Shown: piece after piece, positions 51,498-60,088 of the stretch | Numbering within the stretch: position 1 is the stretch's first letter | Layout of the letters: each line of letters begins with the position of its first letter | Source: Pseudomonas asgharzadehiana | GTDB taxonomy: Bacteria; Pseudomonadota; Gammaproteobacteria; Pseudomonadales; Pseudomonadaceae | Direction of reading: 5' to 3' | DNA length: 64,000 nucleotides | NCBI RefSeq assembly: GCF_019139815.1 | Contig: NZ_CP077079.1 | Location: 1,426,001 to 1,490,000, forward strand | Made by a program: the position numbers and the translations under genes | Notes under the pieces: model-generated | Told to the model about the DNA's origin: nothing | The model's database searches: none | What the model saw: the letters and a program-made list of their open reading frames with translations, nothing else

Positions 51498-52004
51498 ATG
51501 GCTGGTCATTTGGAATCGATGTTTATCAGCTCTCAGGACCTTGCAGAGCTTACTGCTAGTGCGCGCTCGGCTATCCAGATTCGATGGTTACGTGCGAATG
51601 GAATCCCATTCATCGTAGGTGGTGACGGCATGCCCAAAGTCGCTCGGCAGGCATTACTGCACAAGTTTGGTCTAGCTGAACCCGCTGCCGAACTATCACT
51701 GGAGCCTCAGGCCAGCCTCGTCGAGATGACTGACAGCTGGGACAAGGTCACAGAAAGCCTGATGGCCGAGCTATTAGGTGTGACACGGCGAGCCCTAGAA
51801 GGAAGGCGTTCTACCGGAGCAATCCCCGCGGACATCTGGAGAAAGGTTGATGGGCGAGTGATGTACAGCATGAAGCGTTATGAGGCTTTCCTTGAGAGGC
51901 ACTGGTCACCATTTCTCGAGCCTGTAAATAGTCCAAGCAAAAAGCCGGCTCACAGAAAGAAACCAATTCAAGGAAAGAAAGAGACTATTTATCAATTGGT
52001 CTGA
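51498..52004 (+). CDS. Orphan DUF4224/excisionase-like fusion protein
   Basis: 168 residues from ATG 51498 (AGGAG upstream). The N-terminal half (MFISSQDLAELTASARSAIQ...GGDGMPKV) matches the DUF4224 protein at 16783. The C-terminal half (LLGVTRRALEGRRSTGAIPA, GRVMYSMKRYEAFLE) resembles an excisionase. There is no integrase beside it, so it is probably left over from a second element. Confidence 0.72.
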   Translation: MAGHLESMFISSQDLAELTASARSAIQIRWLRANGIPFIVGGDGMPKVARQALLHKFGLAEPAAELSLEPQASLVEMTDSWDKVTESLMAELLGVTRRALEGRRSTGAIPADIWRKVDGRVMYSMKRYEAFLERHWSPFLEPVNSPSKKPAHRKKPIQGKKETIYQLV

Positions 52005-52029
52005 TCCCCTCACAACGGCAGACCTATTA

Positions 52030-52125
52030 AGAGCCAGCTCAAGCATAGCCATCACCGACACCGGCGACCAAGGACTGATCGCTCTGTGGGCGTGCCAGGC
52101 GTATGTCAGAGCGCTAACGCATTGA
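52030..52125 (+). pseudogene. 3' fragment of an Rz spanin gene
   Basis: 32 codons read IAITDTGDQGLIALWACQAY then VRALTH and a stop. This matches the end of Rz proteins (compare GDEGLIALRAAQDYITAV in the intact Rz at 27293). No start or transmembrane segment precedes it. It begins just after the orphan DUF4224 gene, so a deletion junction lies at about 52005-52030. From 52126 to 52229 nothing is recognisable. Confidence 0.7.
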
Positions 52126-52229
52126 CCCACATTCGAGGCGAGAAAATTAGCATGGCTGGTTCGGCAGATTGCCGGAAGAGGTTGCATAAGGTTCGAATGG
52201 TCACGTTCGCGTCCATGACCACCCTAGCC

Positions 52230-52382
52230 TTACACCCTGTTTAAAACAGCAGCAGCAATTAACCCCAGTACAACAGCGATTACCGGGGCTACACCGGAAG
52301 CGCAAAGCACTCCGACGAAGCTGCCTAACGCCGTGAGGCGAAGGTGTAAAGCTGCTGAACCAGCTTGTTCAGAAATGCGCAT
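52230..52382 (-). CDS. Very small membrane protein
   Basis: 50 residues from ATG 52382 (GGAGG 6 nt upstream). One long hydrophobic region (LTALGSFVGVLCASG, VAPVIAVVLGLIAAAVL). The ribosome site argues that it is real; function unknown. Confidence 0.5.
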   Translation of the reverse strand: MRISEQAGSAALHLRLTALGSFVGVLCASGVAPVIAVVLGLIAAAVLNRV

Positions 52383-52651
52383 GGCAATCCTCCCTAGCTG
52401 TTCTCCCGGTCTCATATTGCAGTTGGCAAGGAGGTTCAGACTATCTCTGCCTATTTCCTTTTTCCGCTCGCACGGGGTTTCCAGGAGGTCGGTGGCAGCT
52501 ACCCAACTGGTCGGATGCACAACGACCTGCAATGGTCGTGTGGCTTATGTCCAGAGAGGCGGAAAAACTACCATAGATCTTTCATGGTGTCATTTTGCCG
52601 TGCAGAAGAAATTAGGGCACCCTAACTGTCATCCATCACCGGAGGCAGATC

Positions 52652-53470
52652 GTGGCTATAGGGACATGCAAGCTGACATTGAAATCCGGGAAGTTTGTGA
52701 AGTCACACATGATTCCCCTAGCGTTCTCAGCTCCAAGCGAGGGGTGCTATTTCATCGATGGAGCACCGGGAGGTCGTCCGACCAGGAGGCCGACTAGTTG
52801 GTATGACCGTGAACTGGTCACGCGCTCAGGCGAGGATATTCTCGCTGATTTGGACAGCTTTGCTGCGACTGAACTTCGCAATGCGCGATTAGTTTGGAGT
52901 GGCTGGGGGAAAGAAACGGTAATCAAGGATAAAATAATTAAATATCCGGAGAGCGAGCAATTCGTTCGTTTAGTTCCTGATCTGGATGTTCTAAAGTTGC
53001 GAATTTTTTTTCTTAGTTTGCTTTGGAGATCTGCGGCATCTGACATGCCACAATACGCAAATATTAAATTACAAGAGTGCGAGTTGGAAAAGCTTAGGCT
53101 TATGGTTTTAAACAAAAACCCATATCCTTTAAGTTTTTTTCCGGTGCATCTAACTCAGATGGTAACTCGTGGTGCACGTCACAACCTTGGCCCGTTGGAA
53201 ATGAAAACTCCTTTGGACTTTGGCGCTGGAAATGGGCCATTGATGTTAAATAGCTACCGGTTCTACTTTGATGGGTTAATAGCAAATATACATACAAACG
53301 TCTCGGAAAAGTTTCACGCAGGGGCTTCTGCTATTTATGTAGGAGGCGATGCTATCGTAATAGCAAACTGCATTAAGTTCGAAGATTCTTTTCAAGCTTC
53401 TAATATGATCCAGCATGGGTGCGAGGCCTTTATGAGCCACCAATCCACTATGCTAAAACTCCTCAAGTAA
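52652..53470 (+). CDS. AT-rich unknown protein
   Basis: 272 residues from GTG 52652 (GGAGG 6 nt upstream). Begins MAIGTCKLTLKSGKFVKSHM followed by IP, recalling the SHxIP motif of several mobile-element proteins. The rest is unrecognised, with GLIANIHTNVSEKFHAGASA near the end. Markedly AT-rich from about 52900 on. It stands alone, with its own terminator. A defence or lysogenic-conversion role is a guess. Confidence 0.7.
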   Translation: MAIGTCKLTLKSGKFVKSHMIPLAFSAPSEGCYFIDGAPGGRPTRRPTSWYDRELVTRSGEDILADLDSFAATELRNARLVWSGWGKETVIKDKIIKYPESEQFVRLVPDLDVLKLRIFFLSLLWRSAASDMPQYANIKLQECELEKLRLMVLNKNPYPLSFFPVHLTQMVTRGARHNLGPLEMKTPLDFGAGNGPLMLNSYRFYFDGLIANIHTNVSEKFHAGASAIYVGGDAIVIANCIKFEDSFQASNMIQHGCEAFMSHQSTMLKLLK

Positions 53471-53495
53471 TCTCGTACAACTTTTTACACCATTC

Positions 53496-53517
53496 CGCCG
53501 CTTCTCTAGCGGCGTTT
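53496..53517 (+). terminator. Weak terminator after the unknown gene
   Basis: CGCCGC and GCGGCG with a seven-base loop, followed by only three T residues, 25 bp after the stop. Confidence 0.55.
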
Positions 53518-53668
53518 AGGGGATTGAAAACCACCTGAAGTCCGTTAAAACCTCAGACCAAAAACGCCAGCTAATCCGCGCCCTCTTGCCTTTCCTGGTG
53601 TGACGAAAGAATATTTTCTGCGCATCTGGTAGCGTCTGACGACAAGCCTAACCAAGCGGGAATACGGT

Positions 53669-53899
53669 ATGTCGATCAAAGTCACTGCACCACTCGTTAA
53701 TGGCAATTTGTGGGATCCACTCGGCGAGCGCGCGTCGGGCGCGGAAATTGTCGAACTTATATGCGGTGATGATCTGCGGCCGCCTCCCACGAGTGTGGTC
53801 ATTACGATTACTACCGAATCGGGTAAACGGGTGGAGGTGCGGATTCCGAACTCTGACACCGGCAACGCCAGCGTGAGGATTGACGGCAAGTCCGTGTAG
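53669..53899 (+). CDS. Small hypothetical protein
   Basis: 76 residues (MSIKVTAPLVNGNLWDPLGE...), beta-rich, with SVVITITTESGKRVEVRIPN. No signal peptide or membrane segment. Ribosome site weak. A hairpin begins at its stop codon. Confidence 0.58.
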   Translation: MSIKVTAPLVNGNLWDPLGERASGAEIVELICGDDLRPPPTSVVITITTESGKRVEVRIPNSDTGNASVRIDGKSV

Positions 53900-53917
53900 A
53901 AAATCGGCTGATTTTCT
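53898..53917. terminator. Short terminator hairpin
   Basis: AGAAAATC-GGCT-GATTTTCT, a perfect 8-bp AT-rich stem overlapping the preceding stop codon. Confidence 0.55.
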
Positions 53918-54262
53918 GTCTAAAACTACCCCCGCCTACCGCGTATTCACTGACCTGAAACGCGTCTAAATGACGGTATGGTTTTAGACAGTGAAATGCT
54001 GAAAGCCACGTTTTACGTGGCCTATGCACTGTTCCAGCCCATACTGCTGCATCATTGGGGTGTGGGAGGACAGATCGGACGTATTTTTACTCATTGGGTA
54101 GTAGGCAAATTCGTTGAAAGTGATGGGGCAAAGGGCGCGCTTGGCCCAGCAGTTTTTGCGATGGCGGCAAGGTTAACATGCGAGGTCGGCCCTTCGCAGG
54201 TCGCAAACGGAGAGGCAAAATATGAAAGGGTATGACTCAACCACGTGGGTTACAAATTCAGG
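53918..54262. other. Intergenic stretch without a supported gene
   Basis: A frame of 85 codons is open at 53978-54235 but has no ribosome site and no family resemblance. Nothing else is recognised in this 345-bp stretch. Confidence 0.5.
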
Positions 54263-54475
54263 TCATACACCGTAGAAGTGGTTCAGCAGTATCAGCTCAC
54301 ATACGGCTACAAAAATGCACAACACAATGAAGCCGGGGCTGAAGACGCGCTTGCGGTGGGACGAGCCCTCTCCCAGAGAACTTAGGTCTGCACCATCGGA
54401 CACTACGGCCATAAGTGCCAGGAGGCCGAGGATCCAGGCCTTGGTCCAGAAACTATAGGTTCGCCATTGACTCAT
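54263..54475 (-). CDS. Small membrane protein, copy B
   Basis: 70 residues from ATG 54475. Two hydrophobic segments and the same core as copy A at 50577: W-R-x2-SFW-x-K near the start, RKRVFSPGF in the middle, and LNH-x-YGV at the end. The DNA of the two copies is also clearly related. Function unknown. Confidence 0.65.
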   Translation of the reverse strand: MSQWRTYSFWTKAWILGLLALMAVVSDGADLSSLGEGSSHRKRVFSPGFIVLCIFVAVCELILLNHFYGV

Positions 54476-54564
54476 CCTTGCCGCCCATCCCGTCGATATC
54501 TGCGATGTAGAAAAGGTTAACACTCAAGCCTGACCTTCGCAGGTCTGCTAAAAGGTATGCCGAG

Positions 54565-54579
54565 TGCATAAATAATGCA
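54565..54579. promoter_or_regulatory. TGCAT-N5-ATGCA operator-like palindrome before the S24 regulator
   Basis: TGCATAAATAATGCA lies about 55 bp before the regulator's start codon. Another TGCAT...ATGCA palindrome lies in the promoter region downstream of the gene, so the regulator may bind both. Confidence 0.6.
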
Positions 54580-54634
54580 TTTTGATGCAGGTCAGCATTT
54601 GCCAACCCCTTAAACACCCGGCACTATCCTCGTT

Positions 54635-55369
54635 ATGCAAAAACGCAACGTTTCTATCGTCTTAAGAGAACTGCTGGGCCGCGACCGGATCTCCCCCACG
54701 GAGCTTTACCGGCGCACCGGAGTGCCTCAATCCACGCTGTCCCGGATCCTCAGCGGCAAAATCGTTGATCCATCGGACAAGCACATTTCCCGTATCGCCG
54801 AGTATTTTTGCGTCAGCACCGATCAACTGCGCGGACGTGTGGCGCTGGGCGTTTCGCGCGAAGAGGGGCGCGACCCGATGCATTCGGAACTCAAGGACAT
54901 AAGCCTGTGGGACGATGACACCCCCGTGAATGATGACGAGGTATCGATCCCCTTTTTGCGCGAGGTTGAATTGGCTGCTGGATCAGGAAGATTCGTCATT
55001 GAGGAAAGCGAAAAGGCCAGCCTGCGTTTTGGAAAGCGCAGCCTGCGGCATAACGGAGTGCAGTTCGACCAGGCCAAATGTGTGACGGTGCGCGGCAATA
55101 GTATGTTGCCGGTGCTGCGCGATGGCGCGACGGTCGGAGTGAATGCCGGAAAAAGCGCGATTGGCGACATTGTCGATGGCGACCTGTATGCCATTAATCA
55201 CAATGGCCAGTTGCGGGTTAAACAGCTCTATCGCCTGCCCTCGGGTATTCGCCTGCGCAGTTTCAATCGTGATGAGCACCCGGATGAAGACTACAGCTTC
55301 CAGGATATTCAGGATGAGCAGATCAGCATCCTCGGCCATGTGTTCTGGTGGGGCATGTACGCCCGCTAA
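54635..55369 (+). CDS. LexA/cI-like S24 regulator (PrtR-like), tailocin-type
   Basis: 244 residues. N-terminal HTH (RISPTELYRRTGVPQSTLSR), a linker with VELAAGSGRF as possible Ala-Gly cleavage site, and an S24 peptidase domain with nucleophile Ser in VRGNSMLPVLRDG and the general-base Lys in LRVKQLYRL. Both catalytic residues are kept, unlike the prophage repressor at 17990. In P. fluorescens-group genomes a regulator of this kind beside cinA controls an R-type tailocin; here a holin follows. Confidence 0.85.
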   Translation: MQKRNVSIVLRELLGRDRISPTELYRRTGVPQSTLSRILSGKIVDPSDKHISRIAEYFCVSTDQLRGRVALGVSREEGRDPMHSELKDISLWDDDTPVNDDEVSIPFLREVELAAGSGRFVIEESEKASLRFGKRSLRHNGVQFDQAKCVTVRGNSMLPVLRDGATVGVNAGKSAIGDIVDGDLYAINHNGQLRVKQLYRLPSGIRLRSFNRDEHPDEDYSFQDIQDEQISILGHVFWWGMYAR

Positions 55370-55386
55370 CCATCTTCTGTCAGACG

Positions 55387-55412
55387 AAGCCCGTCAACGT
55401 GCGGGCTTTTTT
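55387..55412 (+). terminator. Terminator of the S24 regulator
   Basis: AAGCCCG and CGGGCTT with an eight-base loop and six T residues, 17 bp after the stop. Confidence 0.85.
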
Positions 55413-55486
55413 ACCTGTAAAAAATCACTAAACCCTAAGCCTGTCGGGCTATAAATGCGTATGTGCATTTTGCCGAGAGAAATAAA

Positions 55487-55518
55487 TGCATTAATGCATT
55501 GACTGTATATGCATCCAG
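55487..55518. promoter_or_regulatory. Operator plus LexA-like box upstream of the holin
   Basis: TGCATTAATGCA palindrome at 55487-55498, TTGACT at about 55500-55505, and a LexA-like box CTG-N10-CAG (CTGTATATGCATCCAG) at 55503-55518. This is what is expected of a DNA-damage-responsive promoter jointly controlled by LexA and the S24 regulator. Confidence 0.72.
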
Positions 55519-55562
55519 TAATACTCTTCATCTCAAGCCAGCCAACAAGGTCTGGTGGAGGC

Positions 55563-55662
55563 GGCAAGGATGCTGCCTAGGAAGACAGGGAAGGCACGCA
55601 ACATCGGCAAGGACGCCATCCGAGCGATGGCAAGGACGCCAGGCAACACCGGCAAGGATGCC
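55563..55662. repeat. Short imperfect tandem repeats GGCAAGGAYGCC
   Basis: Copies at 55563 (diverged), 55606-55617, 55629-55640 and 55651-55662; the last three are spaced 22-23 bp apart. They lie in the transcribed leader between the LexA-like box and the holin. The remaining leader to 55945 has no gene. Confidence 0.6.
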
Positions 55663-55850
55663 GACGCTCTTTAGTTACAAGGTTGTATCCAGATAAACAG
55701 TAATGAATCGGCTTTGACGGTTCGGAAGGTTGGTCTGGGTGTACAGCTTGAAGCATCAGAACAGTTATCCGGCAGACAAGGATCGTGGTCGGAAAAACAT
55801 CAAGGACCAATCCGTAACGCGCCAGTAGCGCCGAAGGACCGTATTACTGA

Positions 55851-55876
55851 AAAGCCTGGGCAACCGGGCTTTTTGG
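55851..55876 (+). terminator. Leader terminator before the holin
   Basis: AAAGCCTGG and CCGGGCTTT with a GCAA loop, then T residues, about 70 bp before the holin start. It could act as an attenuator in the leader. Confidence 0.7.
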
Positions 55877-55945
55877 AATGCCTGCCTATACGGAATTACC
55901 CAGACACCGGCATGTTGCCGGCGTTGCTCAGCCAGGAGGCGCGAC

Positions 55946-56290
55946 ATGACAACCGAGCAGCAAGCGTTAGCGGAAATGCCTATCTGGCTGGTGATCGTAC
56001 TGGCGCTGATCGGCGCAGTGTCCGGCGAAATGTGGCGCGCCGACAAGGAGGGCGCTCGCGGTTGGTCCCTGGTACGGCGCCTGGCGCTGCGATCCGGAGC
56101 GTGCATGGTCTGCGGTGTTTCGGCGTTGATGTTGTGCTACGCCGCGGGTATGTCGATCTGGACCGCCGGCGCGATTGGTTGCCTCACCGCCATGGCGGGG
56201 GCCGACGTCGCCATCGGCCTTTATGAGCGTTGGGCGGCCAAGCGTATCGGCGTCAACCAGGGCCCACCTTCCCGGCCGGATCAGCAATAA
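55946..56290 (+). CDS. Tailocin/phage holin family protein
   Basis: 114 residues from ATG 55946 (GGAGG upstream). Hydrophobic segments PIWLVIVLALIGAVSGEMW, ACMVCGVSALMLCYAAGM and WTAGAIGCLTAMAGADVAIG, with a short basic tail. Matches the holin that is normally the first structural-operon gene of the mutS-cinA R-tailocin cluster. No baseplate, sheath or tube genes follow; cinA starts 147 bp later. Confidence 0.8.
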   Translation: MTTEQQALAEMPIWLVIVLALIGAVSGEMWRADKEGARGWSLVRRLALRSGACMVCGVSALMLCYAAGMSIWTAGAIGCLTAMAGADVAIGLYERWAAKRIGVNQGPPSRPDQQ

Positions 56291-56437
56291 CTGTGTGCTT
56301 TTTAGTCGAAGGGGGGGCGTGCCTGCCAGGCCTATGTGCGTGGCGTCGCCTGTTAGCGTCTTGATTCAGTCTGTCGCTTGCGTGTGCGATTCGCTCCTGT
56401 AGGGTAGGCGAACGCCCGCCCACTTCTGGAGACGCCC

Positions 56438-56938
56438 GTGAACGACATCACCCCACTTGCTGCTGAACTAGGCCGACGTTTGCAGGTGCTCAATGCCCAT
56501 GTCACCACCGCTGAGTCCTGTACGGGCGGCGGGATCGCCGAAGCCATCACGCGGGTTCCGGGGAGTTCTGCCTGGTTCGAAGCGGGGTACGTCACCTACT
56601 CCAATCGGCAGAAGACCCGGCAGTTGAACGTGCCGGAGGATTTGTTTCCAAAAGTGGGCGCGGTCAGTCGGGAAGTGGTGGAGGCCATGGTGCGCGGCGC
56701 TCAGGAAAAAAGCCTGGCGCGGTTTGCCGTGGCGGTCAGCGGTGTGGCGGGGCCGGACGGCGGCTCGCCGGACAAGCCGGTGGGCACTGTATGGCTCGCG
56801 TTCGGTGTGGGCGATGAGGTGACCGCCGAGCTTGAGCACTTCGCCGGCAACCGCGACGAGGTCCGCCGACAAACGGTAAAGGCCGCCCTTGAGGGCTTGT
56901 TGCGACGAGCTGCAGCAGAAATAGAAAATCAGGGGTAG
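56438..56938 (+). CDS. cinA: CinA-family nicotinamide-nucleotide amidase (PncC)
   Basis: 166 residues from GTG 56438. The CinA C-terminal amidase domain: [20 protein letters not shown] and [20 protein letters not shown]. Deamidates nicotinamide mononucleotide. The longer CinA N-terminal domain is absent, as usual in Pseudomonas. Directly precedes recA. Confidence 0.93.
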   Translation: MNDITPLAAELGRRLQVLNAHVTTAESCTGGGIAEAITRVPGSSAWFEAGYVTYSNRQKTRQLNVPEDLFPKVGAVSREVVEAMVRGAQEKSLARFAVAVSGVAGPDGGSPDKPVGTVWLAFGVGDEVTAELEHFAGNRDEVRRQTVKAALEGLLRRAAAEIENQG

Positions 56939-56965
56939 GCGATCTCCGATCTTTGTGGAACAATA

Positions 56966-56981
56966 CTGTCTACTTATACAG
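56966..56981. promoter_or_regulatory. LexA box of recA
   Basis: CTGTCTACTTATACAG has the form CTG-N10-CAG with AT-rich centre, 40 bp before the recA start codon. Confidence 0.9.
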
Positions 56982-57021
56982 GTGTTGGCCGTCAGGCCTT
57001 ATTGATTACGTGAGGACTTTA

Positions 57022-58080
57022 ATGGACGACAACAAGAAGAAAGCCTTGGCTGCGGCCCTGGGTCAGATCGAACGTCAATTCGGCAAGGGTGCCGTAATGC
57101 GTATGGGCGATCATGACCGTCAGGCGATCCCGGCTATTTCCACTGGCTCTCTGGGTCTGGACATTGCGCTCGGCATTGGCGGTCTGCCAAAAGGCCGTAT
57201 CGTTGAAATCTACGGTCCTGAATCTTCGGGTAAAACTACCCTGACCCTGTCGGTGATCGCCCAGGCACAGAAAATGGGCGCCACCTGTGCGTTCGTCGAT
57301 GCCGAACATGCCCTGGACCCTGAATACGCCGGCAAGCTGGGTGTCAACGTTGACGACCTGCTGGTTTCCCAGCCGGATACTGGTGAGCAAGCCCTGGAAA
57401 TCACTGACATGCTGGTGCGCTCCAACGCCATCGACGTGATCGTGGTTGACTCCGTGGCTGCCCTGGTACCGAAGGCGGAAATCGAAGGCGAAATGGGCGA
57501 CATGCACGTGGGCCTGCAAGCCCGTCTGATGTCCCAGGCGTTGCGTAAAATCACCGGCAACATCAAGAACGCGAACTGCCTGGTGATCTTCATCAACCAG
57601 ATCCGTATGAAGATCGGCGTAATGTTCGGCAGCCCGGAAACCACCACCGGTGGTAACGCGCTGAAGTTCTACGCTTCGGTCCGTCTGGACATCCGTCGTA
57701 CCGGCGCGGTGAAGGAAGGTGACGAGGTTGTCGGTAGCGAAACCCGCGTCAAGGTTGTGAAGAACAAAGTGGCTCCACCATTCCGTCAGGCCGAGTTCCA
57801 GATTCTCTACGGTAAGGGTATCTACCTGAACGGCGAGATGATCGATCTGGGCGTGCTGCACGGTTTCGTTGAGAAGTCCGGTGCCTGGTATGCCTACAAC
57901 GGCAGCAAGATCGGACAAGGCAAGGCCAACTCGGCCAAGTTCCTGGCAGATAACCCGGACATCGCTGCCACGCTTGAAAAGCAGATCCGCGACAAGCTGC
58001 TGACGGCCGCGCCAGACGTGAAAGCAGCCGCCAACCGCGAGCCGGTTGAAGAAGTAGAAGAAGCCGACACTGACATCTGA
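57022..58080 (+). CDS. recA: Recombinase RecA
   Basis: 352 residues from ATG 57022; an upstream open stretch lies inside the promoter and is not coding. Walker [13 protein letters not shown] near residue 66, Walker [14 protein letters not shown], and acidic C-terminal tail ([10 protein letters not shown]). Performs strand exchange and stimulates LexA/S24 self-cleavage, hence the relevance to the prophage and tailocin regulators here. Confidence 0.98.
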   Translation: MDDNKKKALAAALGQIERQFGKGAVMRMGDHDRQAIPAISTGSLGLDIALGIGGLPKGRIVEIYGPESSGKTTLTLSVIAQAQKMGATCAFVDAEHALDPEYAGKLGVNVDDLLVSQPDTGEQALEITDMLVRSNAIDVIVVDSVAALVPKAEIEGEMGDMHVGLQARLMSQALRKITGNIKNANCLVIFINQIRMKIGVMFGSPETTTGGNALKFYASVRLDIRRTGAVKEGDEVVGSETRVKVVKNKVAPPFRQAEFQILYGKGIYLNGEMIDLGVLHGFVEKSGAWYAYNGSKIGQGKANSAKFLADNPDIAATLEKQIRDKLLTAAPDVKAAANREPVEEVEEADTDI

Positions 58081-58088
58081 AGCAAACG

Positions 58089-58556
58089 ATGACAGTTGTA
58101 CTGGATACACTCGTCGCCGTTCGGCGCACTGCGATGGACCTGCTCGCTCGACGCGAGCACGGTCGAGTCGAGCTGACGCGTAAACTGCGTCAGCGCGGCG
58201 CAGACCCCGAGATGATCGATACAGCACTCGACCGGTTGACGGAAGAAGGGTTGTTGTCGGAATCCCGTTACCTTGAGAGTTTTGTCTCCTACCGCGCCCG
58301 CTCCGGTTACGGCCCTGCGCGAATTCGTGAAGAGTTGAGCCAGCGTGGTCTGCAACGTGCCGATATCGACCTTGCCCTGCGCGAGTGCGGTATCAGTTGG
58401 CAGGCGCAGTTGGAAGACACTTGGCGGCGCAAGTTCTCTGGCCAGCTGCCCATCGATGCCAAGGAGCGAGCGAAACAAGGCCGCTTCCTGAGTTATCGCG
58501 GATTTTCTATGGAGATGATCAGCCGCTTGTTGAGCGGCCGAGACATGGATGACTGA
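58089..58556 (+). CDS. recX: RecX, RecA modulator
   Basis: 155 residues, starting 8 bp after rec[18 protein letters not shown] and three-helix RecX repeats ([40 protein letters not shown]). Inhibits RecA filament growth. Same transcript as recA. Confidence 0.94.
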   Translation: MTVVLDTLVAVRRTAMDLLARREHGRVELTRKLRQRGADPEMIDTALDRLTEEGLLSESRYLESFVSYRARSGYGPARIREELSQRGLQRADIDLALRECGISWQAQLEDTWRRKFSGQLPIDAKERAKQGRFLSYRGFSMEMISRLLSGRDMDD

Positions 58557-58560
58557 GTTG

Positions 58561-58586
58561 ACTGTGGCGAGGGAGCTTGCTCCCGC
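58561..58586. repeat. REP element (P. fluorescens type)
   Basis: TGTGGCGAGGGAGCTTGCTC followed by CC is the widespread P. fluorescens REP sequence, with a GGGAGC/GCTCCC palindrome, just after the recX stop. Confidence 0.82.
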
Positions 58587-58635
58587 AGAGCTGCACAGCA
58601 GCCCTAAATCCTCCATCACCGACCTGATTCGCCAC

Positions 58636-58672
58636 AAAAAAGACCCACTATGAAAATAGTGGGTCTTTTTTT
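58636..58672. terminator. Bidirectional terminator between recX and the LOG gene
   Basis: An 11-bp perfect stem AGACCCACTAT/ATAGTGGGTCT with a GAAA loop, an A-run before and a T-run after. Confidence 0.93.
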
Positions 58673-58683
58673 GCGCTTAAAAA

Positions 58684-59796
58684 TCAAGCCGTTTCCGGCG
58701 CCACCCGCTGCTGTGTCTTCCCTTGAGCCGATGCCCAGTTCTCCGGCAAGTTGATGTAATCCACCAACTCTCGCAACCGGCCCTGATCTCGCCCATTGAA
58801 GTTGAACACCAGCCGTGTCAAATGGCTGAATTTTGGCTCGTCATGATCCTCACCCGTATAGGCAAGTTGCTGGAATTCCCCGCTCAATCGCAGGCTGGCA
58901 AATTCACTCTGCAGATATTTAAGCGCTCGATCACTCAGCGGGTGATTCATACGCACCACAAACTCGCGCTTCAACCAGCGCGTGGAATGGAAGTTCGCAT
59001 AAAACTGATTGATTTCCTCCACCGCTTCTTCAGCGCTGTATACCAAGCGCACTAACTTGAGGTCGGTCGGCAAGATATAGCGATTGGCTTCTAATTGGTT
59101 ACGGATAAAGTCCAGGGCACCTTGCCAAAACCCGCCACCTGGCGCGTCCAGCAATACCACCGGTACCAGCGGACTCTTGCCGGTCTGGATCAGGGTCAGC
59201 ACTTCCAGCGCTTCATCCAGTGTGCCGAAGCCGCCCGGGCACAGTACCAACGCATCGGCTTCCTTGACGAAAAACAGCTTGCGCGTAAAGAAGAAGTGGA
59301 ACGACAGCAGATTCTCGGTGCCATCAATGGTCGGGTTGGCGTGCTGTTCAAACGGCAGGGTGATATTGAACCCCAGGCTGTGCTCCAGGCCGGCGCCTTC
59401 ATGCGCCGCGGCCATTATGCCCCCGCCGCCGCCGGTGATTACCATCAAGTCGGAGCGTGCCAGCGCGGCGCCCACTTCACGGGCCAGGGCATACAGGGGA
59501 CTTTCCACGGGCGTGCGCGCGGAGCCGAATACCGTGACTTTGCGTCGGCCCTTGAACTGTTCGAGCACGCGAAAGGCATGGTCCAGTTCGCGGATGGCTT
59601 GCAGGGTGATCTTGGCGTTCCAACGGTTGCGGTCGTCCTGGGCCATGCGTAGCACGGTGAGGATCATGTCGCGATACAGAGGGATATTCGGGCTGTTGGG
59701 GGCGATCAGATGGAGTTGCGCTTCGACCTGTTGCGTGAGGTCGGCTCCACTTTCTTCAAAGTGCCGGAGCAGGCTGTCATTCGGTTCGTATGGCAT
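58684..59796 (-). CDS. LOG-family nucleotide-binding protein
   Basis: 370 residues. Rossmann-like LOG domain with GGGGGIMAAAHEGAG and PGGFGTLDEALEVL, the PGGxGTxxE motif of nucleotide 5'-monophosphate phosphoribohydrolases. Longer than the 180-200-residue LOG enzymes and shorter than PpnN, with extra N- and C-terminal parts. The substrate cannot be told from sequence. Confidence 0.82.
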   Translation of the reverse strand: MPYEPNDSLLRHFEESGADLTQQVEAQLHLIAPNSPNIPLYRDMILTVLRMAQDDRNRWNAKITLQAIRELDHAFRVLEQFKGRRKVTVFGSARTPVESPLYALAREVGAALARSDLMVITGGGGGIMAAAHEGAGLEHSLGFNITLPFEQHANPTIDGTENLLSFHFFFTRKLFFVKEADALVLCPGGFGTLDEALEVLTLIQTGKSPLVPVVLLDAPGGGFWQGALDFIRNQLEANRYILPTDLKLVRLVYSAEEAVEEINQFYANFHSTRWLKREFVVRMNHPLSDRALKYLQSEFASLRLSGEFQQLAYTGEDHDEPKFSHLTRLVFNFNGRDQGRLRELVDYINLPENWASAQGKTQQRVAPETA

Positions 59797-60088
59797 TCAA
59801 CGTCTCCTTCTTACAGGGCCCGGATGGCCGACGAGCGATTCGCCGGAGGCTACGACACTGCATGTGTCGCTGCTTGCCGCAGAGGGCAACCTTCTTTTGC
59901 CCTGAAAATGTTACAGAACAGCATGAGAAATGCTGTGAGTGAGCTGTGGGGGATGGCCTGATGATGGGCTGAAAAACCCTTGCCTGGCAACCGCTTATTG
60001 GTCACTCACACGGAGTCTAGCTGCAGGCGGAGCGTTGAAGCGGGGGAAGTGCGCGTCACTGGCAGCAACGCGCGAAGTCAGGCAGAGG

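Noticed and set aside
53978..54235. 85-codon forward frame
   Set aside because: No ribosome site, no family, composition not protein-like.
55561..55670. CRISPR-like array
   Set aside because: Repeats are only 12 bp with about 10-bp spacers; far too short for CRISPR.
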